In this document: positions 44,772 to 51,792 of the stretch, piece by piece | Position numbering within the stretch: the first letter of the stretch is position 1 | Layout: each line of letters starts with the position of its first letter | Origin: Betaproteobacteria bacterium | Lineage (GTDB): Bacteria > Pseudomonadota > Gammaproteobacteria > Burkholderiales > Rhodocyclaceae | Direction: 5' to 3' | Length of the DNA: 51,792 nucleotides | Assembly (NCBI GenBank): GCA_009781085.1 | Contig: WQYV01000008.1 | Location: 1 to 51,792, forward strand | The notes under the pieces: model-generated | Told to the model about the DNA's origin: nothing | Databases searched by the model: none | What the model saw: only the letters and a program-made list of their open reading frames with translations | Made by a program: the position numbers and the translations under genes

Positions 44772-44796
44772 TAGGGAAAGGCGCTGCTTTTCCCTA
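44772..44796. terminator. Stem-loop after epsG
   Basis: TAGGGAAA (44772-44779) pairs with TTTCCCTA (44789-44796), loop GGCGCTGCT, four bases after the epsG stop. No strong T-run; a weak operon end is plausible. Confidence 0.45.
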
Positions 44797-44931
44797 CGCC
44801 TTGCCGAAAATCACAGGTTCCCTCAAAAGGGAGTTATGCCAAATGTTATTCTATCCAGGCATTTCGGCGTACCTGCTGTGTTAACATAAAAAAATTCAAA
44901 ATTTAATAGGTTTTTGTAGGTAAAAACCAAA

Positions 44932-45675
44932 ATGCGTATTCTAATCAGTAACGATGATGGTTATTTTGCTCCGGGGATTGCTGCGCTGGCAATGGTACTG
45001 TCCAAAGTGGCTGATGTCACGGTGGTTGCGCCCGAACGGGATCGCAGCGGGGCGAGCAATTCCTTGACACTTGACCGTCCGTTGACCTTGCGGCGTGCGG
45101 CCAACGGTTTTTATTACGTCAATGGCACGCCAAGTGATTGTGTGCATCTCGCGGTAACGGGTATCTTCGATGAATTGCCCGAAATGGTGATTTCTGGCGT
45201 CAACCATGGAGCTAACATGGGTGACGACACGATTTATTCCGGCACGGTTGCGGCCGCTACCGAAGGTTACTTACTGGGGATACCCTCGCTCGCGGTATCG
45301 CTCGTCAGCCGTGATGCGAGCGATTTTTCAGCGGCGGCGCAGGTGGCAGCCGATTTCGTCCATCGCTTTTTGCAACAGCCGTTCCGGGAACCCGTCTTGC
45401 TCAACGTCAATGTGCCGGATTTGCCTTATGAGCGGCTTGGGTCGCCATGCGTGACACGCCTGGGGAGGCGCCACAAGGCAGAGCCGGTGGTGCGGGGGAC
45501 GACCCCACGTGGCGATACCGTTTATTGGGTAGGTGCGGCAGGTCGCGCAGCCGATGCGGGTGAAGGGACAGATTTTCATGCCGTAGCCAATGGTCTGGTT
45601 TCGGTGACGCCGCTCCAGATCGACCTGACCCACACCGCTCAAATTGGTATGGTCATCAACTGGTTGTCGCAATGA
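44932..45675 (+). CDS. surE: 5'/3'-nucleotidase (survival protein) SurE
   Basis: A 247-residue metal-dependent nucleotidase/exopolyphosphatase. The N-terminal ISNDDG (D8, D9), [25 protein letters not shown] and [22 protein letters not shown] hallmarks are all present. A 7-bp stem (44909-44915 with 44922-44928) ends three bases before the ATG and no usable Shine-Dalgarno is free, so initiation may be weak or regulated. Starts the surE-pcm-nlpD-rpoS operon. Confidence 0.95.
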   Translation: MRILISNDDGYFAPGIAALAMVLSKVADVTVVAPERDRSGASNSLTLDRPLTLRRAANGFYYVNGTPSDCVHLAVTGIFDELPEMVISGVNHGANMGDDTIYSGTVAAATEGYLLGIPSLAVSLVSRDASDFSAAAQVAADFVHRFLQQPFREPVLLNVNVPDLPYERLGSPCVTRLGRRHKAEPVVRGTTPRGDTVYWVGAAGRAADAGEGTDFHAVANGLVSVTPLQIDLTHTAQIGMVINWLSQ

Positions 45676-46343
45676 GCATGACCCGGTTGATACCCTCCCA
45701 TACGCCTGCTTTCGATGCGACCCGCGCTAGGGTGCGGATGATCGAACGCCTGCGCACGCAGGGTATTTGTGACGAAAAAGTGCTGGACGCGATGGCAGCA
45801 ATCCCTCGCCACCTGTTTGTCGAGAAGGGGCTGGCTTTCAGCGCCTACGATGACAGTGCCTTGCCCATTGGTTTGCAGCAGACGATTTCACAGCCTTTCG
45901 TCGTTGCACGCATGATAGAAATCCTGTGCGACGAGCGCGAATTGGGTCGCACGCTGGAAGTTGGTGCAGGCTGTGGCTACCAGGCTGCCGTGCTATCGTT
46001 GCTGGCAAGCGAAGTCTATGCGGTCGAACGCCTGAAGACATTGCTCGACCGTGCACGGGAGAACTTGCGGCCATTACGTTTGCCTAACCTAAGGTTAAAA
46101 TGTGCCGATGGTACACTGGGGCTGCCTGAAGCTGCGCCTTTCGATACCATCATCGTTGCAGCAGGAGGGGTGAAGGTGCCACCTGCACTAAAAACGCAGC
46201 TTGCACCAGAAGGCAGGTTACTGATTCCGGTGGGGGTGAGCGGCCAGCATTTGCTGTTGATCGAACGGCAAGGAAGTGTTTTCAAGGAAAGTAAGTGTGA
46301 CCCTCCTGTGCGCTTCGTGCCATTGCTGACGGGGATAGAATGA
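45672..46343 (+). CDS. pcm: Protein-L-isoaspartate O-methyltransferase
   Basis: A 223-residue SAM-dependent repair enzyme that methylates isoaspartyl residues in aged proteins. Family signatures: VPRH-like [22 protein letters not shown], and motif [14 protein letters not shown], followed by VERL. Starts by ATGA overlap with surE and ends by ATGA overlap with nlpD. Linked with surE and rpoS in many proteobacteria as a stationary-phase set. Confidence 0.95.
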   Translation: MSMTRLIPSHTPAFDATRARVRMIERLRTQGICDEKVLDAMAAIPRHLFVEKGLAFSAYDDSALPIGLQQTISQPFVVARMIEILCDERELGRTLEVGAGCGYQAAVLSLLASEVYAVERLKTLLDRARENLRPLRLPNLRLKCADGTLGLPEAAPFDTIIVAAGGVKVPPALKTQLAPEGRLLIPVGVSGQHLLLIERQGSVFKESKCDPPVRFVPLLTGIE

Positions 46344-47323
46344 ACAAGGAAGCTTTTGCGAAGCGTTTGGCTTTGCCAGCGGTTTTGCCAATATTGGCAG
46401 GTATGCTCGTGTTGTCAGCGGGATGTACCACCCAAAATAGCGGTGCGCCTGTGCGCGATTCCAGGCCCGTACCGGCGACAAGGACAGCGCTTAAACCGCC
46501 TGATGCCATTCCGCCTGTCGCTAAACCGGGAGAGCATGTCGTGCGTCGGGGGGAAACTCTGTATGCCGTTTCGCGCCTATATGGCGTCCCGGTGCAAGAC
46601 CTCATTGCCTGGAACAATCTTTCTAGGCCGGAACAACTCGATGTTGGACAAGTGCTGCGTGTCGCTGCGCCGGAGGCGGTTGCCGAGCCGCTTGCGCCAC
46701 CGCCTGCGCCGCCCGACGCGGCGAGCCTGCCAGAGATCAAACGCGAACCACGCGGGGGCAAGGAAGCTTGGTCAGAAGAAGCTTGGGCACGCCTGCAGCC
46801 GCAAGCGCAAACGGCAGGCAATGAGCTGGATGCGGGCATGCCGGTTGCCACCATCTCGCGTCCGGAACTCAGTGCCCCGGAACCTAGTGCCCCGGAACCT
46901 AGCGTCCCAAAATCTAGTGCCCCGGAACCCAGCGCATCGGGAGATTGGATGTGGCCGGTCAAGGGGGCAATCATCAGCCAGTTCGATGACCCCACGGGCA
47001 GTGGTGGAAAGTTGCGTAACAAAGGTATCGATATTGCCGGAACACCAGGCACGCCCGTGTTGGCTGCCGCAGGCGGCAAGGTCGCTTATGCGGGTAATGC
47101 CGTGCGTGGGTTTGGTAATATGGTAATTGTCAAGCACAATGACGAATATTTAACGGCATATGCGCACAATCGTGTCATACTTGTGAAGGAAGGGGAAGCG
47201 GTGAACAAGGGTCAGAAAATCGCCGAACTCGGCAGTTCCGACACTGATCGACCCAAGCTGCATTTTGAATTACGTAAACAAGGTACACCTGTCGATCCGT
47301 TGAAATATCTACCCGGTTTGTGA
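46340..47323 (+). CDS. nlpD: NlpD-type lipoprotein, LysM and degenerate M23 (LytM) domains
   Basis: A 327-residue outer-membrane lipoprotein with lipobox SAGC (C29), a LysM domain at about 66-109, a low-complexity linker including four 5-residue repeats of the SAPEP type, and a LytM domain at about 205-325. Zinc ligands of active M23 enzymes are lost: NKGID instead of HxxxD and KLHFE instead of HxHFE. This is expected for NlpD, which activates the amidase AmiC rather than cutting itself. In E. coli the main rpoS promoter lies within nlpD. Confidence 0.92.
   Translation: MNKEAFAKRLALPAVLPILAGMLVLSAGCTTQNSGAPVRDSRPVPATRTALKPPDAIPPVAKPGEHVVRRGETLYAVSRLYGVPVQDLIAWNNLSRPEQLDVGQVLRVAAPEAVAEPLAPPPAPPDAASLPEIKREPRGGKEAWSEEAWARLQPQAQTAGNELDAGMPVATISRPELSAPEPSAPEPSVPKSSAPEPSASGDWMWPVKGAIISQFDDPTGSGGKLRNKGIDIAGTPGTPVLAAAGGKVAYAGNAVRGFGNMVIVKHNDEYLTAYAHNRVILVKEGEAVNKGQKIAELGSSDTDRPKLHFELRKQGTPVDPLKYLPGL
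46871..46930 (+). repeat. 15-bp tandem repeat in the nlpD linker
   Basis: Four units of 15 bases based on AGTGCCCCGGAACCT, two of them identical, one diverged. They encode SAPEP-type pentapeptides, so copy-number changes keep the frame. Confidence 0.85.
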
Positions 47324-48264
47324 CAAAGGACATGGAAGATTCAGACAATTCTGGCAATGTTGAAAGTCAAGAACTGGATCTTCCACCTGAAGCGGAGGCG
47401 TTTCAGGAGGATCGCTTCGCTGCGGACGACGAGCATTTCAGCGATGCAACGTATCGCTACCTGAGCGAGATCGCTGCCAACCCCTTGTTAAGTGCGCAAG
47501 AGGAAGCCACGTTAACCCGTAGGGTGCGCGCTGGTGATTTCAAAGCGCGCCAGACCATGATCGAGAGCAATCTGCGGCTGGTGGTGAATATTGCCAAGCG
47601 TTACCTCAACCGTGGCATTCCGCTCCTCGATTTGGTCGAAGACGGCAACCTTGGCCTTATCCATGCCCTGGAAAAATTCGAGCCCGAGCGCGGTTTCCGC
47701 TTTTCCACCTATGCAACTTGGTGGATCAGGCAAAGTATCGAACACGCAGTCATGAACCAGGGTCGCACGGTTCGTTTGCCGGTGCATGTCAACAAAGAAC
47801 TCAACCAGGTCATGCGTGTCCGGCGGCGGATCGAAGCCAACCCTCAGGGCAATTGCCTCGCTTCCGAGATTGCTTCCTGTCTCGACAAACCCGTCGATGA
47901 GGTACGTGCTATCCTGGCTCTTGATGAGCGCGCCGTTTCGCTCGATGCGCCGCTCGACATTGACCCTACTTTGTCCGTGGGGGAATCGCTTGCCGATGAA
48001 ACCATCAAGCCGCCGGATCTGCAAATACAGAACAACGAAATTGAAGCGCTGCTGCGGCGCTGGATCGATACCCTGACTGACAAACAACGTACAGTCATTC
48101 GACACCGCTATGGCATCAATGATTGTGATGTCCTGACCCTCGAAGAACTTTCCAGTCAACTCGGTATTACCCGCGAGCGGGTACGCCAGATACAGATTGA
48201 AGCGCTGGGGCAGCTTCGGAAGATACTCAAGCGGCGGGGGATTACCAGGGAGACGCTGCTTTAG
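47320..48264 (+). CDS. rpoS: RNA polymerase sigma factor RpoS
   Basis: A 314-residue sigma-70 family factor for general stress and stationary phase. Region 1.2 from about 45, region 2 with [26 protein letters not shown] and [15 protein letters not shown], region 3, and region 4 with [19 protein letters not shown]. The GTG at 47320 overlaps the nlpD stop (GTGA); an ATG at 47332 is in frame but its AAGGA is only one base away. Placement after nlpD supports RpoS over other group 2 sigmas. Confidence 0.92.
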   Translation: MTKDMEDSDNSGNVESQELDLPPEAEAFQEDRFAADDEHFSDATYRYLSEIAANPLLSAQEEATLTRRVRAGDFKARQTMIESNLRLVVNIAKRYLNRGIPLLDLVEDGNLGLIHALEKFEPERGFRFSTYATWWIRQSIEHAVMNQGRTVRLPVHVNKELNQVMRVRRRIEANPQGNCLASEIASCLDKPVDEVRAILALDERAVSLDAPLDIDPTLSVGESLADETIKPPDLQIQNNEIEALLRRWIDTLTDKQRTVIRHRYGINDCDVLTLEELSSQLGITRERVRQIQIEALGQLRKILKRRGITRETLL

Positions 48265-48346
48265 AAAAGACTCTTTCTTTATTTGTGAAGAACAATCAGA
48301 ATAATTGGAGTCAGAACTTGTTTGCACATGAGAGAAGGTTGTTAGA

Positions 48347-49105
48347 ATGTTAGGAAAAACAGTCAAATGGGGGGCAACGCTTTTTGGAGTTTTTCTTATT
48401 CTCCAGGGGTTAGTGCCCACACTTTTAATAGCACATACCGTTTCGATTAATTTTCCGTTAATCTTTGGTATCATAGTAATTGTGCTAGTGTGGGGTGTTA
48501 AAAAAGCGGTTAGCTGGTTAAAAAGGAGTAGATGGAAAAAGTTAAGATATGTTATTTATGGAACGATGGGGGTGTTTGCAGCCTCTTTTGTTTTTGTGGA
48601 AAGCCTGATCATTTTTCATCGAACACAAGAGCCTTCTCCTTCGGATGTCGTTATTGTTCTGGGAGCTGGATTGATAGGGGGTAAGCCTACATGGATTTTG
48701 GTGAACCGTTTGGAGTGTGCTGCTGAGTATTTAGATACGTATCCAAATGCAATTGCTGTGGTTTCAGGTGGGTTAGGTTCACGAGAAACGTTGACGGAAG
48801 CTTCTGTTATGAAACAGTATCTTGTGGAGAAAGGGATTGCTCCAGAGCGGATTATTATGGAAGATAGGTCTACAACGACGTTAGAGAATTTTGAGTTGTC
48901 GAAGAAAATTCTGGATGAAAAGTTGGGGAATACCTATAGCGTTTCGTATATTACTAATAAGTTTCATGTATACAGGGCAGGGTTTATTGCGAAAAGAAAG
49001 GGGTTGACGGCTTCAGGGGTTGCAGCGAAAGATGATTATGCAACAATAGTCAGTAGCTATTGCAGGGAGTATTTTGCATTGGTGAAGTATTTTTTGTTTA
49101 ATTAA
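48347..49105 (+). CDS. YdcF/SanA-like DUF218 membrane protein
   Basis: A 252-residue protein with three hydrophobic segments in the first 95 residues and a DUF218 domain after: VVIVLGAGL, VVSGGLGS, TEASVMKQYL, and MEDRSTTTLENF followed by a YITNKFHVYRAGFIA segment. DUF218 proteins act at the envelope; precise substrates are unknown. A GAGAAGG site lies eight bases before the ATG. The gene is clearly AT-richer than its neighbours, with many TTA, AAA and GTT codons, which suggests recent acquisition, perhaps from a low-GC donor. Confidence 0.85.
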   Translation: MLGKTVKWGATLFGVFLILQGLVPTLLIAHTVSINFPLIFGIIVIVLVWGVKKAVSWLKRSRWKKLRYVIYGTMGVFAASFVFVESLIIFHRTQEPSPSDVVIVLGAGLIGGKPTWILVNRLECAAEYLDTYPNAIAVVSGGLGSRETLTEASVMKQYLVEKGIAPERIIMEDRSTTTLENFELSKKILDEKLGNTYSVSYITNKFHVYRAGFIAKRKGLTASGVAAKDDYATIVSSYCREYFALVKYFLFN

Positions 49106-49137
49106 AAAAGATGCCGCTTTCAAGGCGGCATCTTTTT
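49105..49137. terminator. Strong bidirectional intrinsic terminator
   Basis: A 13-bp perfect stem AAAAAGATGCCGC (49105-49117) with its complement at 49125-49137, loop TTTCAAG. The T-run on the plus strand and A-run (T-run on minus) on the other side let it serve both the DUF218 gene and the convergent ETF-QO gene, which ends at 49159. Confidence 0.9.
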
Positions 49138-49158
49138 CAGTCACCCGACGATGATTGA

Positions 49159-50805
49159 TTACATCCCCTGATAAATCGGCCCTTCGCCACCTTGAGGCGT
49201 GACCCATTCGATGTTCTGCATCGGGTCTTTGATGTCGCAGGTCTTGCAGTGCAGGCAGTTTTGGCCGTTGATCTGGAGCCGCGGTTTGCCGTTTTCGCCG
49301 TCATTCACGATCTCGTAAACCCCCGCCGGACAGTAACGCACCTCGGGTGAATCGTAGACTTCCAGGTTGACGGAAATGGCGGCTTCGGGGTTCTTGAGCT
49401 TCAGGTGGCAGGGCTGGTTTTCTTCGTGATTGGTGTTGGAGAGGTAGACCGAGGATAGACGGTCAAAGGTCAGCACACCATCGGGCTTGGGATAGTCGAT
49501 CTTCTGGCATTCGGCAGCGGGCTTGAGCTTGTCGTGATCGTTGTGGTTGTGTAGCGTCCAAGGAGCCTTGCCGAAGAAGAGCTTTTGATCCATGCCGAAG
49601 AGGACGGAGCCGACCCAGAAGGATTTCTTCATCATCGGCTTAAAGTTGCGCGTCTTGTATAGCTCGGTATAGAGCCACGATTTGCGGAAAGCGATGGGGA
49701 AGGCGGTGAGGGTGTCGCGCTGGCGGCCAGCAGCGATGGCATCGAACGCGGCTTCGGCGGCGAGCATGCCCGATTTGATGGCGGTGTGGTTGCCCTTGAT
49801 CCGTGCGGTGTTGAGGAAACCCGCGTTGTCGCCGATAAGCGCGCCGCCAGGGAAGATCAGGCGTGGTAGGCTCTGGATGTTACCGGTAGCGATGGCTCGC
49901 GCGCCGTAGGCCAAGCGTTTGCCCCCTTCCAGGAATTTACGGATTTCGGGGTGCGTCTTGTAACGCTGCATTTCCTCGAATGGCGACAGGAAAGGGTTGG
50001 CGTAGTTGAGGCCAACGACAAAACCAATTTGAATGAGATTGTCATCGAGGTGGTACATGAACGAGCCACCGTAAACATCGCTGGCAAGCGGCCAACCTGC
50101 GGTGTGGACGATGAGGACAGGACGGTGATAGGGGTTGTCGGGGACTTCCCAGAGTTCCTTGATACCGCAGCCAAAAACTTGCGGGTCGACGCCTTCGCGC
50201 AGGTTGTATTTGGCTTCAAGGCGTTTGCCGAGGTGACCGCGGCAGCCTTCCGCGAAGAAGGTGTATTTGGCGATGAGTTCCATGCCAGGCTGAAAACCCG
50301 GGCCGGGCGTACCATCGTGCAGTACGCCCATGTCGCCTGTGACGACGCCCTTGACCGCACCGTTTTCGTCATAGAGAACGTCTGCGCCCGCGAAACCCGG
50401 ATAGACTTCTACGCCCAGCGCCTCGGCCTGTTCACCCATCCATTTGACGACTTCGCCCATGCGGACGACGTAGTTTCCGTGATTGTTGAAACAATCCGGC
50501 ATGATGGAAAGCGGGAAAGCATAGGCCTTGGTTTGGGTGAGGTACAGGACGCGGTCTTCTATTGCAGGGGTTTTGACCGGTGCGCCGCGTTCCTTCCAGT
50601 CTGGGAAAAGCTCTTCGACGGCTCTGTTGTCAAGAACCGTGCCGGATAAGATGTGTGCGCCGATTTCCGCGCCTTTTTCGATGAGGCATACCGAAACATC
50701 GCGATTGCGTTCGGTAGCCAACTGCTTGATTCTGATTGCTGCCCCCAAGCCCGCTGGGCCGCCGCCTACGATCAAGACATCAAACTCCATCGATTCGCGT
50801 TCCAT
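49159..50805 (-). CDS. etfQO: Electron transfer flavoprotein-ubiquinone oxidoreductase
   Basis: A 548-residue membrane-associated FAD/[4Fe-4S] enzyme passing electrons from ETF to ubiquinone, serving fatty-acid and amino-acid oxidation. FAD-binding VLIVGGGPAGLGAA near 10-23, and the cluster ligands C492 (CPAG), C517, C520 and C523 (CLHCKTCD) at the C-terminus. The ATG at 50805 has GGAGG five bases upstream. It is monocistronic; ETF subunits are not in the window. Confidence 0.95.
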   Translation of the reverse strand: MERESMEFDVLIVGGGPAGLGAAIRIKQLATERNRDVSVCLIEKGAEIGAHILSGTVLDNRAVEELFPDWKERGAPVKTPAIEDRVLYLTQTKAYAFPLSIMPDCFNNHGNYVVRMGEVVKWMGEQAEALGVEVYPGFAGADVLYDENGAVKGVVTGDMGVLHDGTPGPGFQPGMELIAKYTFFAEGCRGHLGKRLEAKYNLREGVDPQVFGCGIKELWEVPDNPYHRPVLIVHTAGWPLASDVYGGSFMYHLDDNLIQIGFVVGLNYANPFLSPFEEMQRYKTHPEIRKFLEGGKRLAYGARAIATGNIQSLPRLIFPGGALIGDNAGFLNTARIKGNHTAIKSGMLAAEAAFDAIAAGRQRDTLTAFPIAFRKSWLYTELYKTRNFKPMMKKSFWVGSVLFGMDQKLFFGKAPWTLHNHNDHDKLKPAAECQKIDYPKPDGVLTFDRLSSVYLSNTNHEENQPCHLKLKNPEAAISVNLEVYDSPEVRYCPAGVYEIVNDGENGKPRLQINGQNCLHCKTCDIKDPMQNIEWVTPQGGEGPIYQGM

Positions 50806-50861
50806 CCCTTCCTCCTTTTGGGCTTCGTACTACCTTTACCAAACAGCGTCGTGTGATCTGT

Positions 50862-50877
50862 GCGGGTCGCGACCCGC
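50862..50877. promoter_or_regulatory. Perfect 16-bp palindrome upstream of the ETF-QO gene
   Basis: GCGGGTCGCGACCCGC is self-complementary over all 16 bases and centred about 64 bases before the ETF-QO start. It could be an operator. The rest of the 361-bp divergent gap 50806-51166 holds a TATAAT at 51048-51053 pointing toward purL, with no good -35. Confidence 0.5.
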
Positions 50878-51166
50878 CTTATCCTGTTACACAAATGTTG
50901 TTCGGAGTGTAGTTTAATACGATAGTGCGTAGCGGTTCCCCCCGTAAGGGCAAAAACGAGGATAAAAAAAGGGTTATTCGAGGGATTTCGTCTCGACATG
51001 AAAGAAAAGTGCGGTTTAAGGGAAACGGGGTAGGGCGAAGGGCAACGTATAATTAAAAATCTCCAGCGGATTCCCCCGCCGTTTTTGAGTCCCCCGTTTT
51101 GACAACCTGGAATTGCGTTCGACCTTGACACCTATTCATCGTTGCCCTGCCCATTTCCTGATCGCC

Positions 51167-51792
51167 ATGTCCCTCCATATCCTCCAGCTTCGCGGCACGC
51201 CCGCGTTTTCCCGTCCCCGCCTTGAACGCATTGCCCGCAGCCTCGACGTACGGGGGCTCAATGGCTTAGTGGCGGAAGCCTGGTATTTCATCGAGGTGAC
51301 CGACGCGCTTTCCGGTGAAGAGCAGGCACGGTTTGGCGAACTGCTGGATGCCCGCGTACCGGGCGGCAAACTTCCTCCCGGCGTTTTGCGGCTGGTGACG
51401 CCCCGGCTCGGCACGATTTCGCCCTGGTCGTCGAAAGCCACGGACATCGCACGCCAGTGCGGTTTCGGCAAGGTGGCGCGCATCGAACGCGGCATTGCGT
51501 ATTTCATCGATTCCGCCAGCACGCCGGTGGCCGCGCCCGCTGCGCTGCACGACCGCATGACCGAATCGGTGCTGGCAACGTTTGATGAGGCGGCGGCGCT
51601 GTTCAATCACTACGCGCCCAGGCCGTTCGCGACGGTCGACGTCATGGGGGCAGGGCGCGCGGCGCTGGAATTGGCCAACGCGGAACTGGGGTTGGCGCTC
51701 TCCACCGACGAGGTGGACTATCTGGTCGAAAACTTCACCCGCATGGGACGCAATCCCACGGACGTGGAATTGACGATGTTCGCGCAGGCCAA
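51167..51792 (+). CDS. purL: Phosphoribosylformylglycinamidine synthase, N-terminal part (runs off the window)
   Basis: The first 208 codons of the large PurL enzyme (about 1300 residues in proteobacteria), which makes FGAM in purine synthesis from FGAR, glutamine and [39 protein letters not shown] and the following IERG are typical of the N-terminal PurS-like domain; [19 protein letters not shown] starts the linker. The reading frame is open to the last base. The ATG at 51167 has no strong ribosome binding site. Confidence 0.93.
   Translation, partial: MSLHILQLRGTPAFSRPRLERIARSLDVRGLNGLVAEAWYFIEVTDALSGEEQARFGELLDARVPGGKLPPGVLRLVTPRLGTISPWSSKATDIARQCGFGKVARIERGIAYFIDSASTPVAAPAALHDRMTESVLATFDEAAALFNHYAPRPFATVDVMGAGRAALELANAELGLALSTDEVDYLVENFTRMGRNPTDVELTMFAQA

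Noticed and set aside
47512-48474. 320-codon minus-strand ORF
   Set aside because: Shadow of rpoS extending into the DUF218 gene.
1-51792. CRISPR arrays, tRNA and rRNA genes
   Set aside because: No regularly spaced repeats, and no cloverleaf or rRNA-like segment was recognised on either strand by eye.

Overview
The window looks like a betaproteobacterial chromosome (Rhodocyclales/Nitrosomonadales-like; exact genus not resolvable by eye). The basis is a complete proteobacterial dcw cluster, the trxA-rho and surE-pcm-nlpD-rpoS linkages, a creBC/creD system, and an EPS locus of the epsBDEFGL type known from Methylobacillus-like bacteria that carry exosortase B and PEP-CTERM proteins. Base composition is moderately GC-rich throughout, with one clearly AT-rich gene (48347-49105). 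No rRNA, tRNA or CRISPR array was seen.

Layout. 1-3481 is accessory DNA: a possible integron attC remnant, a VapBC-type toxin-antitoxin pair, then a 2354-bp ISL3-family element (781-3134) whose perfect 21-bp inverted repeats enclose an MNT/HEPN pair as well as the transposase, then a fragment of a second transposase. 3482-7801 (-) is a giant acyl-CoA-dehydratase-activase-like protein with two ASKHA/[4Fe-4S] modules. 8130-9888 is trxA-rho, followed by a terminator and a palindromic intergenic repeat. 10100-10861 is a SAM methyltransferase.

10869-17126 is a cell-envelope stress block: (-) creD and a membrane-anchored GH3 (NagZ-like) enzyme; (-) a membrane-anchored GH25 muramidase; (+) creB-creC. 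Two homologous upstream regions each carry a CreB-type direct repeat (TTCAC-N6-TTCAC or one mismatch), so CreBC probably controls both hydrolase transcripts. It lies directly before the dcw cluster (17511-35506): mraZ, rsmH, ftsL, ftsI, murE, murF, mraY, murD, ftsW, murG, murC, ddlB, ftsQ, ftsA, ftsZ, lpxC. Every junction from rsmH to ftsA overlaps; the ftsA-ftsZ and ftsZ-lpxC gaps hold marked secondary structure.

35747-44768 is a compact exopolysaccharide locus: (-) the initiating sugar-phosphate transferase and a PEP-CTERM protein, then (+) epsL, epsD, epsE, epsF, epsG (outer-membrane barrel, PPIase-like lipoprotein, export protein, chain-length protein, tyrosine kinase-like protein). No exosortase and no further glycosyltransferase is present here. 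44932-48264 is surE-pcm-nlpD-rpoS. A foreign-looking YdcF/DUF218 gene and a strong bidirectional terminator follow, then (-) ETF-ubiquinone oxidoreductase and the 5' part of purL, which runs off the right edge.

The most interesting items are the toxin-antitoxin-like pair carried inside the ISL3 ends, the duplicated Cre boxes tying CreBC to two peptidoglycan hydrolases, a bistable repeat in the ftsA-ftsZ gap, and an MshEN-like (possible c-di-GMP-binding) N-terminus on EpsG. All assignments come from reading the sequence and family knowledge; no database search was run.
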